A stretch of 10,847 nucleotides of DNA. Source: JBCCGE01 sp039029455 (GTDB lineage: Bacteria; Pseudomonadota; Gammaproteobacteria; Arenicellales; Poriferihabitantaceae). Both the position numbers and the translations under genes were made by a program. Of this stretch, positions 1-6,738 are shown piece after piece (the stretch's first letter is position 1; the number at the start of each line of letters is the position of its first letter). Under the pieces are notes generated by a model that did not search any database, was not told the DNA's origin, and saw only the letters and a program-made list of their open reading frames with translations. The DNA is taken from NCBI GenBank assembly GCA_039029455.1, contig JBCCGE010000102.1, positions 1 through 10,847 on the forward strand. The letters are read 5' to 3'.

Positions 1-245
1 GAGTTGTGTTCAAGGTCTTCAAACAGATGGACCTTTCCTGCTTTGGGTGGTAGCATGGGATGGGGAGGTATTGTTCCTTCTTTGGTGGACTTGATGGGTC
101 TGTCATCGGCGAGATGGACAGATATAGGGTTGGATGCTGGCACAATGTCTTTGACGTCGGCATTGATAGTGAAGTAATGGCCTGTGCATCCTGTGTCGGC
201 GATGGCTTCATTTGGATTGTGAAGCGTGTTGGTTATTTGTAGGGA
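1..245 (-). mobile_element. Fragment of Copia-like retrotransposon polyprotein (aspartic protease region), probable chimera
   Basis: In the same minus-strand frame as the permease, the last 80 or so residues no longer resemble a transporter. They include AIADTGCTGHY (Asp codon at 195-197), then NPISVHLADDRPIKSTKEG, then KAGKVHLFEDLEHNS at the edge. This order is what is known from Pol polyproteins of Copia-type elements in diatoms and other eukaryotes: a D-T/S-G protease motif followed by Cys and His, a 'P(I)xVxLPDGxxIxSTHxG' stretch, then 'A(R)xAHxFPxLxHNSLLSIGQLCD'. The match is from memory of the family, not a search. The junction with bacterial sequence falls at about 240-252. No terminal repeat, target duplication or integrase is in view, so this is only a partial element. 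The likeliest explanation is a metagenome assembly join; a true insertion is less likely. Confidence 0.6.
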
Positions 246-1478
246 CGATTGAGATATTCCCTTGTTGTGAGGTATCAAATAGAAATAGTTGAATCCTTCC
301 TTGAAGATAAATTTTCCAATAAATGCCAGTACCACACCTGCAACAAAAATGCCGGCAAATATCAGGGAGTATTTGTGTCGTTCTCTGAATGACTGGTCGG
401 CAAAATAGTCCACTTGCTTGTTGGCCCAGGCCAGAGACATTCGATCCAGCACAATCGCGATCAGAACAATGCAGACTCCAAGCTCCAGTGCGAGACCAAT
501 TCGCAGACTGTTCAGCGCGATCAACAGGTTGTTGCCTAAACCCTTTGCACCAATCAGTGAGGCAATTACCACCATAGCGAGACATTGCATGATGACCTGA
601 TTAACGCCGATCAGAATATCCCGACGGGCTGTGGTGATTTGTACCTTGAAAAGCAACTGGCGGTTGGTGCAGCCACTCATCAGACCTGCTTCCGTAACTT
701 CTGGAGGTACTTTTTTTAACCCCAGCATGGTCAGTCGAACCATAGGCGGGGTGGCAAATATAATCGTAGCGATCGCACCCGCATGGTCTCCGATGCCAAA
801 AAACACCATGACGGGAATTAGGTACGAGAACGCAGGAATGATCTGCGCCATATTCAGCAGTGGATTCATCACCGCTTCGGCGGTTTTGCTTTTGAATCCC
901 CAGATACCCAGTATCAGACCCAGAAATACTGATACCGGTGCGGCAATCAGGACAAACGACAACGTCTGCATCGACGGTTCCCACTGGCCGAATATCGCCA
1001 GATAGACGAACGAAAAACCTACAAATAAGGACAGACGGAGGCCGCCCAGTGAATAAGCCAGAACAGCCGCGCCGCCGGCAATAACTGTCCACGGAAGAGC
1101 CGGCCACTTGGCCCAGGGATTAGCCGTCGCCCAGTCCCATCCGCTAAAGGTCACGATGGTTTTGACACCGCCCAGAAAGATCTCCCGTATAAACTCAATC
1201 AGAAACAATATGAACCCGGAAGAGATTCGGGTGAACTCCTTCATGATCGGTTTTTGTTCGTACTCTTCAATATCCGGGTCATAGACATCGATCGGCCACC
1301 AATCAAACATCACATAGCGAACCGAATCATTGATCCAGATAGGGAATTCCGCGATCAATGGTGGCAGGCGCCAGAGGATATTGCTTTCAGAGGGGGCAAT
1401 CACCATGCATAGGATTGCGAATACCACGAGCAGCAGCAGGAACTGCAGAAACTTCCTTTCCCGGATAGCCTCAATCAT
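1..1478 (-). CDS. proW: ProW-type glycine betaine ABC transporter permease, N-terminal half, running into foreign sequence
   Basis: Inner-membrane permease of a quaternary-amine (glycine betaine/proline) ABC importer. The frame opens with ATG at 1478, overlapping the proV stop as ATGA, so the two are translationally coupled. It stays open to the window edge (492 codons). A membrane segment lies at residues 10-28. A Trp-rich stretch follows (47-61), then the BPD_transp_1 domain (about 170-345) with the EAA loop at 263-282 (EAGLMSG...), which contacts ProV. Residues 398-409 (NYFYLIPHNKGI) match the linker that, in double-length permeases of this family (about 650-700 residues), leads into a second permease domain. 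That second domain is absent. From about residue 411 the reading changes to retrotransposon-like protein (see the entry at 1-245). The permease half is secure; the C-terminal 80 residues are probably not native. There is no frameshift in the permease part. Confidence 0.85.
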   Translation of the reverse strand, partial: MIEAIRERKFLQFLLLLVVFAILCMVIAPSESNILWRLPPLIAEFPIWINDSVRYVMFDWWPIDVYDPDIEEYEQKPIMKEFTRISSGFILFLIEFIREIFLGGVKTIVTFSGWDWATANPWAKWPALPWTVIAGGAAVLAYSLGGLRLSLFVGFSFVYLAIFGQWEPSMQTLSFVLIAAPVSVFLGLILGIWGFKSKTAEAVMNPLLNMAQIIPAFSYLIPVMVFFGIGDHAGAIATIIFATPPMVRLTMLGLKKVPPEVTEAGLMSGCTNRQLLFKVQITTARRDILIGVNQVIMQCLAMVVIASLIGAKGLGNNLLIALNSLRIGLALELGVCIVLIAIVLDRMSLAWANKQVDYFADQSFRERHKYSLIFAGIFVAGVVLAFIGKFIFKEGFNYFYLIPHNKGISQSSLQITNTLHNPNEAIADTGCTGHYFTINADVKDIVPASNPISVHLADDRPIKSTKEGTIPPHPMLPPKAGKVHLFEDLEHN

Positions 1479-2551
1479 GATGCGGATTCTTCTGCAGATT
1501 TATGCTGACCGCCAAAGAGCACATTGACCACTTTTGATTTGTGCACGGTTCCGACGATGTCGCCGTCTTTGTTAATCACGGGTGTAGGTTTGTCGGCGTT
1601 CAGAATAGCCTCGGCCACGGTTTCTATAATTGCGTCCTGCGATACCCTCATGTCGTTAACGTCGTCGTCCGGAATGAATGCATCCATGACAGCATTTACC
1701 TTAAGGACTTTTTCGCGTGGTACCTCCTCAGTAAATTTGCGGACGTACTCTGTTGCCGGATTGAGCACGATGTTAGCCGGCGTATCAAGCTGCTCGATGA
1801 TGCCGTCTTTCATGATCGCGATACGGTCGGCAAGACGTAGAGCCTCGTCAAAGTCGTGGGTGACGAACAGGATCGTTTTGCCCAGCACATCCTGTAATCG
1901 GAGGAATTCGTCCTGCATTTCTTTTCGGATTAACGGATCGAGAGCAGAAAACGGTTCATCCAGAAACCAGATGTCCGGTTCAATCGCAAGCGATCGCGCG
2001 ATTCCGACACGCTGTTGTTGTCCTCCCGACAGTTGTCTTGGAAAGTAATTCTCGCGCCCGGTCAGGCTCACGAGATCAACCATTTCCTTTGCGCGCTGTA
2101 TGCTCTCTTCTGTGCTGATTCCTTTGACCTGGAGTGGGAATGCAATGTTTTCAAGAACCGTTTTGTGAGGCAACAATGCGAAGCTCTGAAATACCATTCC
2201 CATTTTGCTTCGGCGCAGCTCAATCAGATCCCTGTTGTTCATTTCCAGAATATTCTGACCTTCGATAAAAATCTTGCCATCTGTAGCCTCATTAAGTCTG
2301 GCGATGCAGCGCATCAGTGTCGACTTGCCCGATCCGGACAGGCCCATGATGATAAGTAGTTCTCCCTGATGAACTTCAAATGAGGCATTGTTGACGCCGA
2401 CAATACATCCGGCTTGCTGAAACTTCTCGGCATCAACAGCACCGCCGGAATTTTCCAGCATACTTTTGGCGTTTTCACCAAAAATCATGTAGACCGATTC
2501 GCATCGAATGACTGGCTCTTTTGAATCTGAACTGGCTGATTGTGACGACAT
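1475..2551 (-). CDS. proV: Glycine betaine/proline ABC transporter ATP-binding protein ProV
   Basis: Cytoplasmic ATPase that powers the importer. With ATG at 2551 the protein has 358 residues. Walker A is GLSGSGKST (70-78), the Q-loop Gln is at 122, the signature LSGGQQQRV at 174-182, Walker B IWFLDEP at 194-200 and the H-loop His at 232. A C-terminal regulatory region (about 280-346, ending near GDIVGTVHKSKVV) looks like the single, shortened CBS-type module of the ProV/OpuAA group (TIGR01186 type). The frame can be extended to a GTG at 2626, but that start lies beside the T-tract of the proX terminator and adds 25 residues unlike the family, so 2551 is preferred. No good Shine-Dalgarno precedes 2551. 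A TATACT box at 2570-2575 (minus strand) could give a very short leader, but it has no clear -35 box. The stop overlaps the permease start. Confidence 0.93.
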   Translation of the reverse strand: MSSQSASSDSKEPVIRCESVYMIFGENAKSMLENSGGAVDAEKFQQAGCIVGVNNASFEVHQGELLIIMGLSGSGKSTLMRCIARLNEATDGKIFIEGQNILEMNNRDLIELRRSKMGMVFQSFALLPHKTVLENIAFPLQVKGISTEESIQRAKEMVDLVSLTGRENYFPRQLSGGQQQRVGIARSLAIEPDIWFLDEPFSALDPLIRKEMQDEFLRLQDVLGKTILFVTHDFDEALRLADRIAIMKDGIIEQLDTPANIVLNPATEYVRKFTEEVPREKVLKVNAVMDAFIPDDDVNDMRVSQDAIIETVAEAILNADKPTPVINKDGDIVGTVHKSKVVNVLFGGQHKSAEESAS

Positions 2552-2626
2552 TGGGGCGGGTGAATAATTAGTATAGTTGGAACATAAAACTACCACATTT
2601 CCGTAGCAGTCCAAATTTTTACACAC

Positions 2627-2665
2627 AAAAAAAACCCTCTGGCTAAAAGTTCACCAGAGGGTTTT
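2627..2665 (-). terminator. Intrinsic terminator between proX and proV
   Basis: Perfect 12-bp inverted repeat, AAAACCCTCTGG (2631-2642) against CCAGAGGGTTTT (2654-2665), with an 11-base loop. Read on the minus strand it is followed by an unbroken run of eight T (2634-2627). It lies 46 bases after the proX stop. It should end most proX transcripts, so proV and proW would be made by read-through or from a weak internal promoter, giving excess binding protein over membrane components. Confidence 0.88.
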
Positions 2666-2680
2666 GATTTTTGGAAACTA

Positions 2681-2698
2681 CATCAAATTACTTTGATG
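2681..2698 (-). other. Stem-loop at the 3' end of the proX mRNA (GNRA-type loop)
   Basis: CATCAAA (2681-2687) pairs perfectly with TTTGATG (2692-2698), seven base pairs. On the transcribed minus strand the four-base loop reads GUAA, a GNRA tetraloop. It sits between the proX stop and the intrinsic terminator and has no U-tract of its own. An mRNA-stabilising 3' hairpin is the likely role; this is inferred from position only. Confidence 0.55.
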
Positions 2699-2711
2699 CG
2701 AAGACCAATTT

Positions 2712-3665
2712 TTACTGGGTCCAGGGCTTCCATACAGCTTCATTGTCAGCCAGCCATTTGGCACCTGCTTCTTTGTGATCCATGCCGTCAGTATCGACCA
2801 ATGCAGCCATCTCGCCGATTTGAGTCGTATTGAAGTCAAGTTTCGAGAACGCAGTGTATGCAGCCGGATGGGTCTTCGGGAATTTGTAGTTGGCTGCTTT
2901 TTTCAACCAGCCTTTTGGTGAACCACATTTTCCGTCGCCACCGTCAGATTTGCGGCAGCCGTCGTAGTACTCCGGGAACTCGATGAACGTGAAGCCGTCG
3001 GCATCGGTGAAGTTCGGTGTCCAGTTAAAGATAACGGTTCCACGTCCTACTTTCTTTGCGGCGGCAAGCTCGGTCCACAGGGCATCTGCACCACCGGCGA
3101 ATTTAACAACCCTCTTGTCAGCCAGACCCAGTGCTTCCAGACGCTCGGGCATCAGGTTACCGTGCCAGCTTTGAGGACCCTCGAGCCAGCGGCCTTTGCC
3201 TTCTGAATCAGGGGTGGTGAAATTCTCGTGGCAGTCAGCCAGCGCTTCCCAGCTCGGCAGACCCGGGCAAAGACCTTTGTCGATGACCCAGGTTGGTACG
3301 CCCATTTCTTCGAGCGTGGCAGCTGAGTGCGTACCTGCGTCAATAACACCGCCAGCGGCCATTGCGTTGTAGAACGACTTGCCGAATGTAGACTGCCAGA
3401 CCTCATGAGAGATGGTGACGTCACCGTTGCGGATGGACTCGTATACGGCCTGTGAATCGGCTGGGACATACTCGACGTTGTTGCCCATGCTTTCGAACAT
3501 GCCGCCGATAACATAAGCCATAACGATTTGGCTGGACCAGTTGTGAATCGGGATAACAATCGGCGCGGTACTGTCAGCTGCGCGTGCAACACCGGTTGCA
3601 GAGAGCAGTGATACACAACCGGCAACCATCAGCGCCTTGATTGATTTAGACTTGCAAAACTTCAT
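2712..3665 (-). CDS. proX: Glycine betaine/quaternary amine ABC transporter substrate-binding protein ProX
   Basis: Periplasmic binding protein (OpuAC family) of 317 residues, usual for the family. A classic signal peptide with a Lys-rich n-region and hydrophobic core ends at ARA (27-29), so cleavage is expected around 29/30. No lipobox is seen, which fits a soluble Gram-negative periplasmic protein. Aromatic residues of the kind that form the cation box for a quaternary ammonium head group occur in IHNWSS (Trp43), HEVWQS (Trp90) and FNWTPNF (Trp215); which of them contact ligand is inferred. Cys pairs at 133/145 and in the GCRKSDGGDGKCG segment could form disulfides. The ATG at 3665 is preceded by a good GAGGAG ribosome site. 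It heads the importer genes and is followed by a hairpin and a terminator. The ligand could be glycine betaine, proline betaine, DMSP, choline or another methylated amine. Confidence 0.93.
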   Translation of the reverse strand: MKFCKSKSIKALMVAGCVSLLSATGVARAADSTAPIVIPIHNWSSQIVMAYVIGGMFESMGNNVEYVPADSQAVYESIRNGDVTISHEVWQSTFGKSFYNAMAAGGVIDAGTHSAATLEEMGVPTWVIDKGLCPGLPSWEALADCHENFTTPDSEGKGRWLEGPQSWHGNLMPERLEALGLADKRVVKFAGGADALWTELAAAKKVGRGTVIFNWTPNFTDADGFTFIEFPEYYDGCRKSDGGDGKCGSPKGWLKKAANYKFPKTHPAAYTAFSKLDFNTTQIGEMAALVDTDGMDHKEAGAKWLADNEAVWKPWTQ

Positions 3666-3793
3666 TTATTTTCTCCTCGGGATATTGGTGTCTGCGGCAA
3701 CCCTGCGGCGCCTCAGCGAAGGAATACGCACATAAAATGCCGCTATAATGGTATAGAAATTTCAGAATATGCAAAGGACCATTGTTATACCGA

Positions 3794-3805
3794 ATGGAAA
3801 TCCAT
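3794..3805. promoter_or_regulatory. Candidate operator palindrome
   Basis: ATGGAAATCCAT is a 5-2-5 inverted repeat (ATGGA/TCCAT) in the middle of the divergent region, about 130 bases upstream of proX. IclR-type regulators use TGGAA/TTCCA-like half sites, so this could be an operator, but a 12-base palindrome in A/T-rich DNA can occur by chance. Confidence 0.25.
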
Positions 3806-3809
3806 CAGG

Positions 3810-3870
3810 GGCGGTAAATTTCGGGTGCGAGCTTGTCGCTGAAAAGCCGGCGCAACGCTTAAAAACCGCC
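3810..3870. other. Inverted repeat enclosing two small hairpins
   Basis: GGCGGT (3810-3815) pairs with ACCGCC (3865-3870). Inside, GCGA/TCGC (3827-3830 with 3836-3839) and AAGC/GCTT (3844-3847 with 3857-3860) can form two further short stems, giving a possible three-way junction. It matches no riboswitch I know and the stems are short. If transcribed from the minus strand it would lie in a long proX leader. Confidence 0.25.
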
Positions 3871-4195
3871 TATTTATACAAAAAACCAATGCAAAATTTA
3901 ATTTGCCTTGTGTTATTTAAATAGTAAAAAACCGAAAAGGGCATATTGGCCTGCATCCACCATAAGATCGTTGTCGGGCCATTAGTCTCCGGAGCTCTTC
4001 GAAACCCTGTATTTCAGCGGAATTGCGGCATTTCCAAACAACTCACCGGAAAAGTTGCACATCCTCAACAACCTGATGCAGACATTTGCCGGTTGTTTGC
4101 CGATCGGTCTCCAAATAAGGTCAAACGACATTCAGGTGCCAGAACGGGACCGAAACTCGCGCAATGGTCCAATGATTATCTACCGGCATACACAC

Positions 4196-4201
4196 TATAA
4201 T
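4196..4201 (+). promoter_or_regulatory. Probable -10 box for the DUF1989-GcvT gene
   Basis: A perfect TATAAT lies 30 bases before the ATG at 4232, which would give a leader of about 24 bases containing the GGTGAG ribosome site (4219-4224). No good -35 box is found 16-18 bases upstream, so an activator may be needed. Confidence 0.4.
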
Positions 4202-4231
4202 TCACCTTGAACTGTTCTGGTGAGATTTCCA

Positions 4232-6589
4232 ATGACTGTTGACATGCAGGATGTGATCAAAGTCCGCGAACCCGGTCTGGGGGCAAATTGGCTTGGCCGG
4301 GAGCGTTACAGCGTGCGCGGTATGGGTGTGATTGCGGTCCCACTGTTCGCCGGGGATATGGTTGAAGTTCAGGATCCTGAGGGATTGCAGCCTGCTGCCA
4401 TAGCAGCCTTCAATAGTCGAGGCGACAGCTGCACACAACAGTTGGGCCTGACGGTTAACTCCCGTGGAGACAGTCTTTTGCGGGCGCTCTCTGCAGGCAG
4501 CGACATGACGGCCCGTTTGAAGAGGAAACTCGATCAGTTCAACGTCGATGTTGCCAATCTGGATGTCGCGAAAGAATTACAGGGCGACACGCCTGCAGGT
4601 GCCAGTATCCATTTCACCGCGGAGGCGGATTTGATTTGTCTGTTGTCGGCACCGGGGAACGCCATGCTGGCACATGAACAAAACCCGGCAACCGAAATTC
4701 TGGTCTTTATCACCCGGATCAACCCGACCGATACAGTACATTCAGATGTGCCGGACCCGCTCGCAGATCCCCTTCAGGACTTCCGCATCAAGGCGGCCAC
4801 CGCGCAGGCTTACGAAGTAAAAGCCGGTGAGTACATTCAGGTTCTCGATATCGATGGACGGCAGTGCTCCGACTTCCAGTGTTTCGAGCTGGGCAAACTG
4901 GACAAGGGTATTGAACATTGTCTGGACGCCACCGCCACACGCACAATGATGGGCTCGGCCTATCCGGGGCCGGGACTGTATGCAAAATTCTACAACGCCG
5001 ATCTCGAGCCGCTGGTTGAGGTGATTCAGGACACCTGCGGGCGCCACGACAGCTTTGGTCTGGCCTGCACTCGAAAGTACTACGAAGACATGGGTTATCC
5101 GGGGCATGCAAACTGCTCCGACAATTTTAACAACGCGCTGCAGGATTACCCTGTCGCCCCTCGCGGTGGCTGGATGGCGATGAATCTATTTTTCAACACA
5201 TTCTTCGATGACAGCTACCAGCTGTTCTTCGACGAACCGTGGTCGCGTCCCGGAGATTATGTGTTGATGCGGGCCTTGAGGGATATGGTCTGCCTGACCT
5301 CTTCGTGTGCCTGCGACATTGACGCAGCCAATGCCTGGAATCCTACTGATATCCAGCTGCGTGTGTACAAGGAAAACGAGTCGTTCAAGCGTGCAATTGC
5401 TTTTCGAAAAACCACTGATGCTGACCCCGTTATGACCCAAGAGACCGGATTTCACCCCGAGACATCCAAGCTCACCCGAAACTTTACCGAGTACAACGGC
5501 TACTGGCTGGCGAACAACTACACCAATCAGGGTGCAATTGACGAGTACTGGGTCTGCAGAAAAGATGTTGTCATGATCGATTTATCGCCGCTTCGCAAGT
5601 ACGAAGTGATCGGTCCTGATGCCGAAGATCTGATGCAGTTGTGTGTCACCCGGGATATGAAAAAACTGGCCGTTGGTCAGGTGGTATACACCGCAATGTG
5701 CAACGTATCCGGGGGCATGATTGACGACGGTACGGTTTACCGATTGGGTCAGGACAATTTTCGATGGATCGGGGGCTGCGATGGATCCGGTATCTGGTTG
5801 CGGGAGAGAGCCGCAGAGCACGGTCTGAAAGTATGGGTCAGAAATTCGACTGATCAACTGCACAATATTCAGGTGCAGGGGCCGAAAAGTCGCTGCGTTC
5901 TTGAAAAATGCATCTGGACACGTCCGGACCAGGCCAGTGTGAGTGAGCTCGAGTGGTTCCGCATGTCGGTGGCTCGGCTGAATGATGATCTGGGCATTCC
6001 ATTGGTGGTGTCTCGAACGGGCTATACGGGAGAGTTGGGTTACGAGGTTTTTTGTCATCCCAAAGATGCGCCGGAAGTATGGCGAACGATTCAGGACGCC
6101 GGGCAGGAAGAGGGTATCAAACCCATGGGGCTTGAAGCGCTGGATATGCTTCGGATCGAGGCCGGGCTGATATTCGCCGGGTACGAGTTTTGCGAGCAGA
6201 CCGATCCGTTTGAGGCCGGTATTCCTTTCACCGTGCCGTTAAAAACCAAGACGGATGATTTCATCGGAAAAGAAGCCCTGCTCAAGCGCAAGGAAAGTCC
6301 GCAAAGAAAACTTGTCGGACTTGAACTGAATGGAAAGGAGCTTGCAGGTCAGGGAGACGGTGTATTTAGCGGCCGCTATCAGATCGGTGAGATCACCAGT
6401 GGCACGATGTCACCCATTCTGGGTAAGAACATTGCTCTGTGCCGGCTGAATGTGGAATTCGCTGACCTCAACACTGAAATTGAAATTGGAAAACTGGACG
6501 GCCAGCAGAAGCGGATTCCCGCCCGCGTCGTTCGTTTCCCGCATTTCGATCCAACCAAAGAACGGGTCAGAGGTAACTACGAGAGCTGA
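4232..6589 (+). CDS. DUF1989 / GcvT-family aminomethyltransferase fusion protein
   Basis: Cytoplasmic protein of 785 residues. The N-terminal half (about 190-385) is a DUF1989 (urea carboxylase-associated) domain: AGEYIQVLDIDG (198-209), the D-T-C-G-x-H-D segment (267-273), HANCSDN (292-298) and the PGDYVLMRAL strand followed by a Cys-rich CLTSSCACD stretch. Known DUF1989 proteins include CgdA/CgdB, linked to carboxyguanidine deimination. Ahead of it (about 25-70) is a degenerate copy of the domain start. The C-terminal half (about 425-785) is a complete GcvT fold: GGMIDDGTVYRL (494-505) with the conserved Asp pair, SRTGYTGELGYEV (594-606), GLEALDMLRIEAG (633-645) and the C-terminal barrel with SGTMSPILGKNIAL (723-736). 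This half should bind tetrahydrofolate and accept a methyl or methylene group. ATG at 4232 is preferred over GTG at 4220 because GGTGAG lies 7 bases upstream of it. Substrate and activity of the fusion are unknown; a demethylase of a methylated amine or guanidino compound is an inference. Confidence 0.88.
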   Translation: MTVDMQDVIKVREPGLGANWLGRERYSVRGMGVIAVPLFAGDMVEVQDPEGLQPAAIAAFNSRGDSCTQQLGLTVNSRGDSLLRALSAGSDMTARLKRKLDQFNVDVANLDVAKELQGDTPAGASIHFTAEADLICLLSAPGNAMLAHEQNPATEILVFITRINPTDTVHSDVPDPLADPLQDFRIKAATAQAYEVKAGEYIQVLDIDGRQCSDFQCFELGKLDKGIEHCLDATATRTMMGSAYPGPGLYAKFYNADLEPLVEVIQDTCGRHDSFGLACTRKYYEDMGYPGHANCSDNFNNALQDYPVAPRGGWMAMNLFFNTFFDDSYQLFFDEPWSRPGDYVLMRALRDMVCLTSSCACDIDAANAWNPTDIQLRVYKENESFKRAIAFRKTTDADPVMTQETGFHPETSKLTRNFTEYNGYWLANNYTNQGAIDEYWVCRKDVVMIDLSPLRKYEVIGPDAEDLMQLCVTRDMKKLAVGQVVYTAMCNVSGGMIDDGTVYRLGQDNFRWIGGCDGSGIWLRERAAEHGLKVWVRNSTDQLHNIQVQGPKSRCVLEKCIWTRPDQASVSELEWFRMSVARLNDDLGIPLVVSRTGYTGELGYEVFCHPKDAPEVWRTIQDAGQEEGIKPMGLEALDMLRIEAGLIFAGYEFCEQTDPFEAGIPFTVPLKTKTDDFIGKEALLKRKESPQRKLVGLELNGKELAGQGDGVFSGRYQIGEITSGTMSPILGKNIALCRLNVEFADLNTEIEIGKLDGQQKRIPARVVRFPHFDPTKERVRGNYES

Positions 6590-6738
6590 TGCTGCGTTCG
6601 GCCCGGATAACTCATACCCGGCAGTTTTCTGCCCTGGTTACTCTCGCACAGGCACAGTCAGCAGTTTTGCCGGGCGTGCATTAACGTGTCTTTAGTTGTG
6701 TATAGAAGAAAACAGCAGATCAGTCGTCGGAAGAGACC

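Larger units (their letters stand above)
3666..4231. other. Divergent intergenic region, no convincing gene
   Basis: About 560 bases separate proX from the oppositely directed DUF1989-GcvT gene, and both must be regulated from here. It holds an A/T-rich core (about 3870-3935), a foldable inverted repeat (3810-3870), a palindrome (3794-3805), a pair of TTTGCCG direct repeats 11 bases apart (4085-4091 and 4096-4102) and a TATAAT box (4196-4201). An 84-codon open frame at 3946-4200 has no recognisable family and no ribosome site, and is not called. No tRNA or known riboswitch pattern was recognised. Confidence 0.6.

Noticed and set aside
208..1107. Apparent minus-strand frames at 208-585 and 601-1107 suggesting a broken permease
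   Set aside because: They are out-of-frame shadows; the true permease frame runs unbroken from 1478 through this whole stretch.
2552..2626. N-terminal extension of proV to a GTG at 2626
   Set aside because: It begins beside the T-tract of the proX terminator and adds 25 residues not typical of ProV; ATG at 2551 gives a family-like protein.
3744..3749. TATAAT on the plus strand upstream of proX
   Set aside because: Wrong direction for proX, no -35 partner and almost 490 bases from the next plus-strand gene.
3946..4200. 84-codon open frame on the plus strand in the divergent region
   Set aside because: No recognisable family, no ribosome site and atypical composition; it ends at the TATAAT box and is best seen as a chance frame in regulatory DNA.
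6617..6674. CCCGGCA/TGCCGGG long-range inverted repeat and GGCAG-TTTT-CTGCC mini-hairpin between the two GcvT genes
   Set aside because: Stems of 5-7 bp, one with a 44-base loop and neither followed by a T-run; too weak to call a terminator between genes that are probably cotranscribed.
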